Shown here: piece after piece, positions 33,885 to 42,404 of the stretch
Position numbering within the stretch: position 1 is the stretch's first letter
Layout: every line of letters starts with the position of its first letter
Assembly (NCBI GenBank): GCA_018823125.1
Contig: JAHJIW010000008.1
Coordinates: 1-43,834 of the forward strand
Direction of reading: 5' to 3'
From: Candidatus Margulisiibacteriota bacterium
GTDB taxonomy: Bacteria; Margulisbacteria; WOR-1; JAHJIW01
Length of the DNA: 43,834 bases
Program-made: the position numbers and the translations under genes
Notes under the pieces: model-generated
What the model saw: only the letters and a program-made list of their open reading frames with translations
What the model was told of the DNA's origin: nothing
The model's database searches: none

Positions 33885-34396
33885 TTAAACACTCCCCCTA
33901 GTTCTTTTTCGAAACTGCCTTTAATCATTTTTGCCGCGTGATGCGGCTTTTTGGTTTTTAGGTGCAGCCAGTGAACGGTCAGCAGATCGCCTTCCATATC
34001 AACCGTAACCGTTCCCGGAGTTAGGGTAATCGAATTAGCTAAAAGCACTCGCGCAAACTCAGATTTTAAGTGAGTGCGAATGACAATGATACCCGGTTTA
34101 ATATTCATGGTGATCACGCTGTAAACCACATTAATGCTGCCAATGTATATTTCCCTAAAAAGTACTAATACATAAGCAATGAATGAAAAAACCTTAGTAA
34201 ATATATCTTTACTATGAAACTTATCTTTACCCTCGATGAAAAAGTCGTAGGTTAGGGTAGAGATGATAAAGGAAAAGACGGCGCCCAATAAAATCGAGAA
34301 AGGATCTAAACTGAGGGTAAACAATAACCAAAAAATCATGAGAAAAACAAAGGTGAGTATAAATTTGCTCATTTGATCGGATAGTACTTTTCTCAT
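33881..34396 (-). CDS. mrpE: Mrp antiporter subunit E
   Basis: A 171-residue MnhE protein with N-terminal membrane helices, FSFIAYVLVLFREIYIGSINVV near residue 75, and the C-terminal cytoplasmic part LLANSITLTPGTVTVDMEGD with HWLHLK. It is the first gene of the nine-gene operon. A minus-strand TATAAT box (34410-34405) lies 8 bases before the ATG at 34396, so the message would begin close to the start codon. A second Met at codon 9 could also be used. Confidence 0.92.
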   Translation of the reverse strand: MRKVLSDQMSKFILTFVFLMIFWLLFTLSLDPFSILLGAVFSFIISTLTYDFFIEGKDKFHSKDIFTKVFSFIAYVLVLFREIYIGSINVVYSVITMNIKPGIIVIRTHLKSEFARVLLANSITLTPGTVTVDMEGDLLTVHWLHLKTKKPHHAAKMIKGSFEKELGGVFN

Positions 34397-34457
34397 TTGG
34401 AGAAATTATACCATATCTGTTATTATATATAGAAAGATAAGCGGTCCCCAGATAATT

Positions 34458-34486
34458 GGAACTTTTTTAATCCCCCGGTTGACTAA
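34458..34486 (+). promoter_or_regulatory. possible ECF-type promoter of the sigma operon
   Basis: GGAACTT (34458-34464) matches the classic ECF -35 element, and GTTGACTA follows at a suitable distance for an unusual -10. This is what autoregulation by the encoded sigma factor would look like. Only one site is seen, so the -10 cannot be defined. Confidence 0.4.
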
Positions 34487-34506
34487 TAATTTGAAAAGGC
34501 AAACAT

Positions 34507-34998
34507 ATGAGCAATTTAATTTTTTCTGAGGTATACACTGCACATAAGGGAAGGGTCTGGAGCCTATCTTCGCGGTACGTTAAGTTGCAGTCCGATAAAG
34601 AAGACCTTCTACAGGAAGTTTTTTTAAATGTGCATAAAGCCTTACCTAGGTTTCGCGGCGAAGCCAGTTTAGAAACCTGGATTTACCGGATTACGGTTAA
34701 TACCGCGATCAATTATTTAAAAAAACAGAAGCGGCACCAAAAAATTACCCAAGTTTTAGGTGGATTAAGGATTATGGATACGGTAGAAGTCGCGGAATCA
34801 GTTGATTCGACCATCTTGAAGCCGCTCGAAAAACTTAATCCGCAGCAAAGAACCATAATTTTGCTTTCGGATGTTGAAGAAAAAGCGTTAGATGAAATTG
34901 CAGAGATTCTGCAGGTTCCAGTGGGCACCGTAAAGTCCAATCTACATCGAGCCCGGGAGATAGTAAAAAAGGAAGTGATTAAAAATGAAGGATTATAA
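34507..34998 (+). CDS. ECF-family RNA polymerase sigma factor
   Basis: This 163-residue protein contains region 2 (DKEDLLQEVFLNVHKALPRF and ETWIYRITVNTAINYLKK, residues about 33-78) and region 4 (LNPQQRTIILLSDVEEKALDEIAEIL then PVGTVKSNLHRAR, residues about 117-153), with no region 3. It directs RNA polymerase to envelope-stress promoters and is probably held inactive by the membrane protein that follows with a 14-base overlap. Confidence 0.93.
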   Translation: MSNLIFSEVYTAHKGRVWSLSSRYVKLQSDKEDLLQEVFLNVHKALPRFRGEASLETWIYRITVNTAINYLKKQKRHQKITQVLGGLRIMDTVEVAESVDSTILKPLEKLNPQQRTIILLSDVEEKALDEIAEILQVPVGTVKSNLHRAREIVKKEVIKNEGL

Positions 34999-35293
34999 TC
35001 AATATATTAATGAGCTGAAAGGATTTAAGGTGCCGGTTGATTATAACCAGCAATATCAAAAAATTGATCAAAAGGTTTCTATAAGCAGGTTTTTTACTAT
35101 TCCAAAGCTTAGTTTGGCCATCGCTTCGGCGGCGTTAGCGTTGTTTTTGGGATTTTTTGTATATTCTAATAGCTTATATCAGCCGACTAGTAAAAATGGC
35201 GAGCTTTTAGTTTATGTGTTTGATACAGAAAGCGAAGAGAGCAGCCCAGTGATCGATTATATTTTTGAAGGAGGAGAGGAAAATGAGAAATAA
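34985..35293 (+). CDS. membrane-anchored anti-sigma-like protein
   Basis: The 102-residue protein has a polar cytoplasmic N-terminus of about 35 residues, one membrane helix (LSLAIASAALALFLGFFVYS, residues about 41-60) and a short acidic outer part. The zinc-binding HxxxCxxC of ZAS anti-sigma factors is missing. It overlaps the sigma gene by 14 bases and the next gene by 11, a typical sigma/anti-sigma arrangement. I infer the role from position and topology. Confidence 0.7.
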   Translation: MKDYNQYINELKGFKVPVDYNQQYQKIDQKVSISRFFTIPKLSLAIASAALALFLGFFVYSNSLYQPTSKNGELLVYVFDTESEESSPVIDYIFEGGEENEK

Positions 35294-35759
35294 AAATTGG
35301 TTGGTATTAATTTTGGTGGGGATTTTGATCGTGAGTTTTGCCTCGGGGGCGCTGGCGTGGGATGGGCAGAAGAAAGGGAAACCGGATGGTAAGCAAATGT
35401 TTGAAAAACTAGTGAAGACCTTGGATTTAACCGAAGAACAAAAAGCCGCCTTTATTGCCGCGGAAGAACAAATGAAGGATAAATCCACAGCACTGCGCGA
35501 GAAAAATAAAGAGCTGCGCGATAAGGTTAAGCAGGAAATGGAAGCGGATCAGCCGGATGTCGCATTAATTAAAAAATGTATTAGAGCCGCGGGTGAAAAT
35601 ACTATCCAATTGCAACTGCTGCGTGCCGAACACATGCTTAAATTGCAAAAAACGCTTACTCCGGAGCAAAGAGAGAAATTTAAGGAATTGAATAAGAAAA
35701 GAGAAAAGAAAATGTCTCAAAGTATGCATGAATTTGGAAGACATTCTTCTCAATTATAA
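35283..35759 (+). CDS. Spy/CpxP-like periplasmic stress protein
   Basis: From the ATG at 35283, which has a strong GGAGGAGAGG ribosome site, the protein has 158 residues. Residues 1-24 form a signal peptide ending ASGALAW. The mature part is helical and contains LDLTEEQKAAF and LTPEQREKFKELN, the paired LTxEQ motifs of Spy/CpxP/heavy-metal-resistance proteins. These act as periplasmic chaperones or metal sensors. It is the likely target and output of the sigma/anti-sigma pair upstream. Confidence 0.85.
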   Translation: MRNKNWLVLILVGILIVSFASGALAWDGQKKGKPDGKQMFEKLVKTLDLTEEQKAAFIAAEEQMKDKSTALREKNKELRDKVKQEMEADQPDVALIKKCIRAAGENTIQLQLLRAEHMLKLQKTLTPEQREKFKELNKKREKKMSQSMHEFGRHSSQL

Positions 35760-35779
35760 AAGCGTAAGGAAAAACTAAT

Positions 35780-35818
35780 AAACCCAGCGTATCACCGGGT
35801 TTTACGCTGGGTTTTTAT
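35780..35818. terminator. bidirectional terminator
   Basis: AAACCCAGCGT and ACGCTGGGTTT form a perfect 11-bp stem around a 13-base loop, with a T run on the plus side and an A run on the other. It separates the sigma operon from the convergent rhodanese gene. Confidence 0.85.
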
Positions 35819-36519
35819 TTGGCTATCGGATACCCGGCGTGCTGCCAGGCTTTAAACTCACCGTAGAGAGTTTTAATTTTGGGGAATCCTTTTTCGGCTA
35901 GCATTTGGGCGGCTCTGACGGAACTATCGCAGCCGATTCCCCCGCAATAGAGGATGATCGTTTTATTAACGTCTAGTTTATCGGATTGTTCGGATAGATC
36001 TCGAAAAGTTTTTAGGATTGCGGTAGGAATATGTTCTTGTTGATATAGGGTAGGGGCGCGCATATCAATTAGGATATATTTTTTGCTGGAATCGATGATT
36101 TTTTTGAGTTCACGAGCAGTAATTTGTTCGATGATGATGTCATTAGCAGAGATAACTATCGGATAGGTCTTGGCCCATTCTGTCATTCCGCCTTCAACAT
36201 TGTACATCGGATTTTTTATGCCTAAACTTTGGAGTGCATAAATTGCGGTGCGGCTGTTTTTACCGCCATAACAAATTACGTAAAGCTCTTTGGCTTTTGG
36301 AATAGTTGTATATTCGTCGGGAATAAAACCAATTGGAATGTTGATGGCATTGGGGATCGATCCTTTATTAAAATCATCGGAATTTCGGACATCAATGATA
36401 ACAATCTCATCGGGTTTGCCTTTAATAATGGCGTTAAGTTGTTCGGTGCTGACCTTGTCTAAGGCAAAGCTAGCTGAATTCACAAGGAGAAGTAGGCCGA
36501 TCATCAAAATCTTTTTCAT
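35815..36519 (-). CDS. exported double-rhodanese protein
   Basis: The 234-residue protein has a signal peptide (MKKILMIGLLLLVNSASFA). Two rhodanese domains follow. The first has IDVRNSDDFNKGSIPNAINIP and the active-site Cys in CYGGKNSR (near residue 84). The second has LIDMRAPTLYQQEHIPTA and Cys in YCGGIGCDSS (near 192). Both catalytic Cys residues are present, so it may carry sulfane sulfur in the periplasm. It begins just after the ABC permease gene upstream (1 base). Confidence 0.88.
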   Translation of the reverse strand: MKKILMIGLLLLVNSASFALDKVSTEQLNAIIKGKPDEIVIIDVRNSDDFNKGSIPNAINIPIGFIPDEYTTIPKAKELYVICYGGKNSRTAIYALQSLGIKNPMYNVEGGMTEWAKTYPIVISANDIIIEQITARELKKIIDSSKKYILIDMRAPTLYQQEHIPTAILKTFRDLSEQSDKLDVNKTIILYCGGIGCDSSVRAAQMLAEKGFPKIKTLYGEFKAWQHAGYPIAK

Positions 36520-36520
36520 T

Positions 36521-37756
36521 TTATATTTCTCTTAATGCTTCGGTAGGTTCCATTTTTGCGGCGCGTAACGCCGGCGGGACCGCCGCAACGCATGAGAATA
36601 AAATACCCATACAAAAACCAAAAAATACTATGCCCCAGCTAAAGATAGCACGGTAAACATAAGATAATGGAAAATTTAATGTGCCCATTTGCTTAAATGT
36701 CGCAGTAAAATCAATCCCCACGACCGCCAGATAATAAGCAATTCCTGCTCCCCACAATGCTCCGATAAAACTGGCAATGGTGCCGATCAGCGTGGCTTCC
36801 AACAAGACTACCCCCATAACCTGCCGGTCCTTCATCCCCAGGGCTTTCATCATGCCGATCTCCTTGGTTCTCTCCAGCACCGACATGAACATGGTGTTGA
36901 GGATAGTAAAGCTGGCCAGAAAAAGGACCAGGAAATAGAGACCGCCATAAACATTCTTGGCAATCGTCATATAGAAATAAAGGATCTCGATATCCTGCCA
37001 GGCCTCGGTTGTGTATTGACTCGGATAAATCTGTTCCAAACCGGCCTGGATCTCTTTAGCAACTTCCGGCGCCTTATTCTTATCCTTAACAAAAACAAAT
37101 ATCTCAGTTACCGAATTATCCAGATCCAGCAGCTGCTGCGCCTTATCCAGGGGCAGATAAAAAGTTGTCTTGTCTATGCTCTGCACCCCGTAGCTAAAAA
37201 TCCCTACTATTTTCAGGTTCATGGCAGAGATCGATCCATAGGCGGTCTGGGTAATCACGGTCAGTGTATCGCCAAGTTTCAGTCCCAAATCCTGGGCCAG
37301 GTTGATCCCGATGTTCATCTCTTCCTGTCCCGGCCTGATCATTCTGCCTTCGACTATTTTCTGGTCAAGATGGGAAATCTGGCTTTCGGTCTCAGGGACG
37401 ATCCCGGTGCCGAATACTGGTTTATTGTTCCCTTCGTGCTCCAGCAACACGCCAAATTTGATGCGGCCCGCGGTCAGCGTGACGTTCGGATTTGCCGCTG
37501 CCACTTTTTCCACCGCAAGGTAATCCGGAATATTGGCTTCCAGGGGCAGCATTCTTTCGCGTTTGACATAATCCGAATTAAGAATGCGGACATGGCCGTT
37601 GGTCAAACGGATCATATTATCAAACATATCGTCCATGACCCCTGTGATCAAGGCCCAGAGGTAGATCGCGATCATAACCGCAACCGCGATTGACAATCCG
37701 GTCAAAATTGAACGGCGCAAATTACGAAAAATATTTCTTAAAGCGATTTTAAACAT
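36521..37756 (-). CDS. MacB/LolE-type ABC transporter permease
   Basis: The 411-residue protein has an N-terminal helix, a periplasmic MacB-PCD domain of about 220 residues, and three C-terminal helices with ERTKEIGMMKALGMKDRQV (near 295) and KMEPTEALREI at the end, typical of FtsX-family permeases. It is the second of two paired permeases (36521 and 37757), fed by one ATPase at 38986. Codon use is visibly more GC-rich than in the surrounding genes. It abuts the next permease with no gap. Confidence 0.9.
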   Translation of the reverse strand: MFKIALRNIFRNLRRSILTGLSIAVAVMIAIYLWALITGVMDDMFDNMIRLTNGHVRILNSDYVKRERMLPLEANIPDYLAVEKVAAANPNVTLTAGRIKFGVLLEHEGNNKPVFGTGIVPETESQISHLDQKIVEGRMIRPGQEEMNIGINLAQDLGLKLGDTLTVITQTAYGSISAMNLKIVGIFSYGVQSIDKTTFYLPLDKAQQLLDLDNSVTEIFVFVKDKNKAPEVAKEIQAGLEQIYPSQYTTEAWQDIEILYFYMTIAKNVYGGLYFLVLFLASFTILNTMFMSVLERTKEIGMMKALGMKDRQVMGVVLLEATLIGTIASFIGALWGAGIAYYLAVVGIDFTATFKQMGTLNFPLSYVYRAIFSWGIVFFGFCMGILFSCVAAVPPALRAAKMEPTEALREI

Positions 37757-38983
37757 TTAGGCTTTCCTCAAAGCCTCGGTCGGCTCCATTTTACTTGCCA
37801 CCCGGGCCGGATAAATACTGGTCAGGGCGGAGATCAAGATCCCGGCAACAAAAGCGATCACGATCATGTTTATGTTCCAGACACCATGAGATACCCCGGT
37901 AACACGGTAGCCAATGTCACCCACATCCCTCATCACAAAACCCCAATTGATCCCATATTTAACAAAAGGAATATTTATCAGGATGCCGAGCAAACATCCG
38001 GTGATGCTTCCCAGGACCCCAATCATGGCACCTTCCAGTACAAAAAGCCTGACGATCTGCCCGCGCTTCATGCCCATGGCAGCCATCATACCGATCTCCC
38101 GGGTCCTTTCAAAAGCCGCCAGCAAAATAGTATTGCTGATGCCGATCAACGCGATCACGAAAATGCTGAACAACATAAATGACGTCCCCCCGCGTTTGGC
38201 CTGGGAAATGGCGATCACATCCGCAGCCAGGTCTTTCCAGGTGGCGACCTCCATGCCGGGGATGTCCTTGGCCAGCATATCCCGAAATTCCTGGATCCTG
38301 GCCGGGTCCTTAAGTTTAATATCGATCTCGGTAACGCCCTTGCCCATGTCCAGTGATTCCTGGCCCAGGCCCAATGGGATCACCACTGCGGCATAGTCGA
38401 TCTTGGGATCTTCGGTTTTGAGGATCCCTTTGATGCGCAGGTCTATGGCCTGATAAGTATCGTATTTGGTGCGCGTCAGGACAGTCATATAATCTCCGAC
38501 ATCCACCCCAAAATCCTCTGCCAGTCCTTCGCCTAAAAGCATGGCTTCTTCAGAGCCTTTTAAGAATTCGCCTTTTGCTACGGCTTGTTTGAGTAAAAAG
38601 ACGGACTCATCATCTGCCGGATTAACCGCAATTCCCACTGCCGGGTACTGATCGATTCCGTCTGAGAGCATGATCCGGAAATTAATGCGGGAAGTTACTC
38701 CCACAACATCCGGGTCCGTACCGACCTTGGTGATTAGAGCGGCTGGGTTATCGATTGACTTGTCCAGCGGCATATTTTCCTCGTCCTCGCGGTATTCGCG
38801 GTCAAATATCTTGATGTGACCGGTCTCGTAATTGATGATCCTATCAAATGATTCCTGATCAATGCCGGTCAGCATCGAGTCAACAATAATGAGCATAGCC
38901 AGGCCCAGTGCGATCGCCAGAAAGGTCAAAAATGTCCGGGTAAAATGCCTGAATATATTTCTAAAAGCCAGCTTGAAAAGCAA
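37757..38983 (-). CDS. MacB/LolC-type ABC transporter permease
   Basis: A 408-residue FtsX-family permease with an N-terminal helix (LTFLAIALGLAMLIIVDSM), a large periplasmic domain, and C-terminal helices with ERTREIGMMAAMGMKRGQI (near 295) and KMEPTEALRKA. It is a paralogue of the neighbouring permease, so the exporter is probably a heterodimer, as in LolCE. It begins 2 bases after the ATPase gene. Like its partner it is GC-rich relative to the region. Confidence 0.9.
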   Translation of the reverse strand: MLFKLAFRNIFRHFTRTFLTFLAIALGLAMLIIVDSMLTGIDQESFDRIINYETGHIKIFDREYREDEENMPLDKSIDNPAALITKVGTDPDVVGVTSRINFRIMLSDGIDQYPAVGIAVNPADDESVFLLKQAVAKGEFLKGSEEAMLLGEGLAEDFGVDVGDYMTVLTRTKYDTYQAIDLRIKGILKTEDPKIDYAAVVIPLGLGQESLDMGKGVTEIDIKLKDPARIQEFRDMLAKDIPGMEVATWKDLAADVIAISQAKRGGTSFMLFSIFVIALIGISNTILLAAFERTREIGMMAAMGMKRGQIVRLFVLEGAMIGVLGSITGCLLGILINIPFVKYGINWGFVMRDVGDIGYRVTGVSHGVWNINMIVIAFVAGILISALTSIYPARVASKMEPTEALRKA

Positions 38984-38985
38984 CG

Positions 38986-39672
38986 TTATTTCCTTTCGTC
39001 TGCCTGAATCTTGCCGTCGTGTACTTTAACAAGACGCCGCGCATAGCTCATTACCATCGGATCGTGGGTCGAAAAAATAAAAGTAGTTTTAGTTTTTTGA
39101 TTGATGTCCTGCATTAGTTTTAGAATTCCTTCGCCGGTAACTGAATCCAGGTTAGCAGTAGGTTCGTCAGCTAAAACAATTTTAGGTCCTTTTACTAAAG
39201 CGCGGGCGATGGCTACGCGTTGCTGTTGACCACCGCTCATTTCTGCCGGTTTACGGTGAGCCAGTTCCATAATCCCAAGTTCGTTTAACATATTCATTGC
39301 CATATCTTTTCTTTCTTTGGGAGTACCTTTTTTAAGAAGAATCAGCGGGAATTCTACGTTTTCAAAGGCGGATAAAACCGGGATCAAGTTAAAGGTTTGG
39401 AAAATAAAGCCCAGGTTGTAATTGCGAACATCGGCCAAGCGATTGGAGGAAAGCTTTGAAACGTCTTGATTGCTGACGTCCACTCTCCCGCTGGTAGGTT
39501 TATCCAGGCAACCGATAAGATTGAGCATGGTAGTTTTTCCGGATCCGGAGGGACCGGCGATTGAAGTGAATTCTCCTTCTTGAATGTCGAGTGATATTCC
39601 GCGCAGGGCCGGAACCTCAACTTTTCCAACCTTATAGTTTTTAATGACATTATCCATTTTTGCAATTGGCAT
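38986..39672 (-). CDS. LolD/MacB-type ABC transporter ATP-binding protein
   Basis: A 228-residue ATPase with Walker A GPSGSGKTT (near residue 40), signature MSGGQQQRVAIARAL, Walker B IVLADEPTANLD and the switch His in STHDP. It drives the two permeases, which extract substrates such as lipoproteins, peptides or drugs from the inner membrane. Its composition is AT-rich like the host genes and unlike the two permeases. Confidence 0.93.
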   Translation of the reverse strand: MPIAKMDNVIKNYKVGKVEVPALRGISLDIQEGEFTSIAGPSGSGKTTMLNLIGCLDKPTSGRVDVSNQDVSKLSSNRLADVRNYNLGFIFQTFNLIPVLSAFENVEFPLILLKKGTPKERKDMAMNMLNELGIMELAHRKPAEMSGGQQQRVAIARALVKGPKIVLADEPTANLDSVTGEGILKLMQDINQKTKTTFIFSTHDPMVMSYARRLVKVHDGKIQADERK

Positions 39673-39766
39673 AATAAATTCCTCCTCGTTGGTGAAATTA
39701 TAGCACTCTCAAATAATTTCGCTATGCAAAAGTGAAATTCTTGCTATGAATGAGCGATAATTAAGC

Positions 39767-41371
39767 ATGACAAAAGGCTTTTTTAGTCCCAGAACTTCAT
39801 TTAAAGCATCATTACAGAAACGTGCGGCGCATGTGATGAGCCATGTGTTTCATGGTGTTTTTCGCCAGCCCAGCCGTTATGCACTGGCTGCAGTAATTGG
39901 AAATGTTACCCCGCATCTTTCGGAACAACAAAGGGGTAGATTATCAGTCCTTTTAAGAGATAGCGAATTGCTGCAATTAAGGTGGCGCCGGCTCGAGCCA
40001 CGCTTTATACAACATTATTGCTTCCGGGAAATTATTCGTGAAAAACATTTAAGAGAATTTTTTACTGCTTTTAATCGGGAGTTTGCCGGTCTGCATAAAA
40101 TTGAGTTTAGTAAAGGCAATATCACTGTAAAGAGAAGGATTTTGCCGAGCGCTCCTCAACCCAGCAGCGTGGAACCAGTAAAAAAACCAGTCAGAAGTTC
40201 TGCAAAAGAAGTTTTATCTACCCAATTATGGCAACGGATGGCATTGCAATTACCCGAACTGATGTGTTTGCCTCGCACTCCATTTTGGGCGGAAAGAGTA
40301 ATCAGTGGAGCAAAAATGAGGGCAACCCGGCGTTTTCGTCCCTACGAGGTTAGAGATGTTGTTGGTAGCAGCGTAACCTATCGTCCCGCTGCAATTAATA
40401 CTCCGGGAAAAGAAGATTTCTTTATTAATGAACAACGTAGTAAAGGCGGTTGGCTATGTGACGTTACTTTACCAGAAGATAGAGCCGGAGGATTTTTAAA
40501 ATTTGCTATGATGCGCCGTGAAGATATGGATCTACCCCCTGCAGAGCGCAGAGCCGAACTAGAAAAGAGCGCTTTTATTGATACCCGGATTTTTGATCTT
40601 CCGCTTTCGGTAATCAGACACCGGGAATATATTCCGGGTGAAAATCAACCCGGTAGATTAATCAGTCCCTTTGGTGAATTGCGCGAGTTTAGTTACAAAG
40701 GAACTAACTTAGAAATTCTAATGGGTCTAAGTTTTTCGCCGCTGGTGGGCAGAATTATTTACGAAGCGATTGGTGTGCAGAAAGTAGCAGGAGGCGGAAT
40801 CGTACTTTACGAGCCACATCCGGAATCGGGGGTAATATTTGGAATTCCACATGTTCGAATGCCATTTTCTCCGGATTCGGAATCAGCTTTAAATGCACCG
40901 GGAGTAGCGTTAGGTCATGGTGAAGTGAAATTAGTACCCATGAATGTTAAATGGTTTACTCGTATAGATCAGGTAAATTGGGCCATCGGCGAAGTTTATA
41001 ATGCTGCTACCAGAATACAAGCGCCAATAAAAAATGACGGCGGACGAACTTGGTGTTTACCTAGTCAGTTTATGATGGATGTCATGCCGGAAGAAATAAG
41101 AAGTCGCCTGCTTGAATTAGGTGTTCAGCAGCTACACTTAAATGATATTGGTGGCAGTAACGGCAAGTTTTGGAGAGAAGTTCAGGATCAGGGCGGCATG
41201 CAGCGTATTGAGGGTTGGACATTAGAGGATAATTTTGAAAGACTTCAAAATTCGAGACACCCCCGACATAAAGGAATATTTCATTATAATCTTGAGCACG
41301 AAATGATGGTGGACAGCAGGAGTGAGCCGAATGCGGACGTTGCCATGGTTATGGTAAGAAGGAAGGATTAG
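39767..41371 (+). CDS. hypothetical protein
   Basis: I do not recognise this 534-residue protein. The N-terminal 140 residues are basic and helical (many Arg and His). Then come a Pro/Ser linker (SAPQPSSVEPVKKPV) and a C-terminal globular region of about 370 residues, with GGGIVLYEPHPESGVIFG and a late HYNLEHEMMVDSR. There are no membrane helices and no familiar catalytic motif. It is followed after 2 bases by the FGE-like gene at 41374, so the two are one operon and may share a job. Confidence 0.7.
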   Translation: MTKGFFSPRTSFKASLQKRAAHVMSHVFHGVFRQPSRYALAAVIGNVTPHLSEQQRGRLSVLLRDSELLQLRWRRLEPRFIQHYCFREIIREKHLREFFTAFNREFAGLHKIEFSKGNITVKRRILPSAPQPSSVEPVKKPVRSSAKEVLSTQLWQRMALQLPELMCLPRTPFWAERVISGAKMRATRRFRPYEVRDVVGSSVTYRPAAINTPGKEDFFINEQRSKGGWLCDVTLPEDRAGGFLKFAMMRREDMDLPPAERRAELEKSAFIDTRIFDLPLSVIRHREYIPGENQPGRLISPFGELREFSYKGTNLEILMGLSFSPLVGRIIYEAIGVQKVAGGGIVLYEPHPESGVIFGIPHVRMPFSPDSESALNAPGVALGHGEVKLVPMNVKWFTRIDQVNWAIGEVYNAATRIQAPIKNDGGRTWCLPSQFMMDVMPEEIRSRLLELGVQQLHLNDIGGSNGKFWREVQDQGGMQRIEGWTLEDNFERLQNSRHPRHKGIFHYNLEHEMMVDSRSEPNADVAMVMVRRKD

Positions 41372-41373
41372 TA

Positions 41374-42300
41374 ATGACAAAATTAGGCAGAGTTCATTTA
41401 GTTTTTGGTCAGGGTCCCAAGTTGCGAGTAGTACAATTTAGGTATGGCGTAGAAAATTTACGACGTGCGATTGCGGGTAATATAAGATCCAGAGAGGTTT
41501 TCAGGGGAGTAATCGGACATCATTCCGGGCATCTTGAATCAAAAGATGCCAGGAAAATATTAGCCATGCGCCATACTCCAATTGAACCAAGAGAAATTGA
41601 GGGAATTGTGATTGATCCTACTCAATTAGCAGCAAGAGAGATGGTGGTTCTTCCTCCGGGAAAATTTCGAATGGGTAGCAAAAGGCACAGCGATCAACAA
41701 CCGTTTCGCGACGTTGAGATTTCTGGTTTTGCTATGGGTAAACATAACGTTACGGTCGCAGAGTATTTAGAATATTTAAAAGCCGGAGCTTTTACCATTC
41801 CTGAAGATATTTTGGATCCAGAAAGAGCCATGCATCCAGTAGTGAATGTTAGCTGGCATGAAGCAGTTTCTTATTGTGAATGGCTGAGTTATGTGATTGG
41901 CAGAGAATTTAGACTGCCTACTGAGGCCGAGTGGGAGTACGCGGCTCGGGGCAAGACAGGGGAATATTCTGCCGGAGTGGAATGCCCGCAACCCAGAAGT
42001 GTATTTCTCTGTGATAAGGGGACGGTTCCGGTAAATGATTCTAGGTTTCGGCCGAATGCTTTTGGGGTTATGGGCTTGATTGGCAATGTTTGGGAATGGA
42101 CGGCTGATTGGTATGGGCAATATAAAGCGAAGGACGTGGTTAATCCAGCCGGACCTAAAAGTGGTCAGACTAAAGTTTTGCGTGGTGCATGGAGTCCTCG
42201 AAATGATGATCCCTTTGCTTGCGAGATATCACTACGTAATAGTAAACATCCCGAACAACACTGGAGTCATGTGGGTTTTAGAATTGTAGAGGTTATGTGA
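41374..42300 (+). CDS. formylglycine-generating-enzyme-like (FGE-sulfatase/DUF323) protein
   Basis: The 308-residue protein has an unknown 90-residue N-terminus and then a full FGE-sulfatase domain: VVLPPGKFRMGS near 91, GKHNVTVAEYLEYL, VVNVSWHEAVSYCEWLS near 153, RLPTEAEWEYAARG near 178, NVWEWTADWYG near 232 and the C-terminal HVGFRIVE. There is no signal peptide. The copper-binding Cys pair of true formylglycine-generating enzymes is not obvious, so it may be a binding or related oxidase member. It is translationally linked to the unknown gene upstream. Confidence 0.85.
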   Translation: MTKLGRVHLVFGQGPKLRVVQFRYGVENLRRAIAGNIRSREVFRGVIGHHSGHLESKDARKILAMRHTPIEPREIEGIVIDPTQLAAREMVVLPPGKFRMGSKRHSDQQPFRDVEISGFAMGKHNVTVAEYLEYLKAGAFTIPEDILDPERAMHPVVNVSWHEAVSYCEWLSYVIGREFRLPTEAEWEYAARGKTGEYSAGVECPQPRSVFLCDKGTVPVNDSRFRPNAFGVMGLIGNVWEWTADWYGQYKAKDVVNPAGPKSGQTKVLRGAWSPRNDDPFACEISLRNSKHPEQHWSHVGFRIVEVM

Positions 42301-42338
42301 TAGTTAAGTAGCCCCACGTGTAATGCCCCAATTTAATC

Positions 42339-42389
42339 TTGACAGTGGTTACCCAACAGAGTACTATATTTTGGATATTGTTGGGTAAC
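42339..42389 (+). promoter_or_regulatory. promoter with an overlapping palindromic operator
   Basis: TTGACA (42339-42344) and TACTAT (42362-42367) are exactly 17 bases apart. A perfect 11-bp inverted repeat, GTTACCCAACA (42348-42358) with TGTTGGGTAAC (42379-42389), starts inside the spacer and ends after the -10 box. Its half-sites are 31 bases apart, about three helical turns. A dimeric repressor bound here would cover the promoter, as in autoregulated toxin-antitoxin operons. Confidence 0.8.
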
Positions 42390-42404
42390 TTGGGGGGTAA
42401 AAAT

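Noticed and set aside
36689..37693. Long open frame on the plus strand (334 codons)
   Set aside because: It is the antisense shadow of the GC-rich ABC permease gene, and the protein has no domain-like features.
37914..38396. Open frame on the plus strand opposite the second permease
   Set aside because: Same cause: composition-driven antisense frame over a clear FtsX-family gene.
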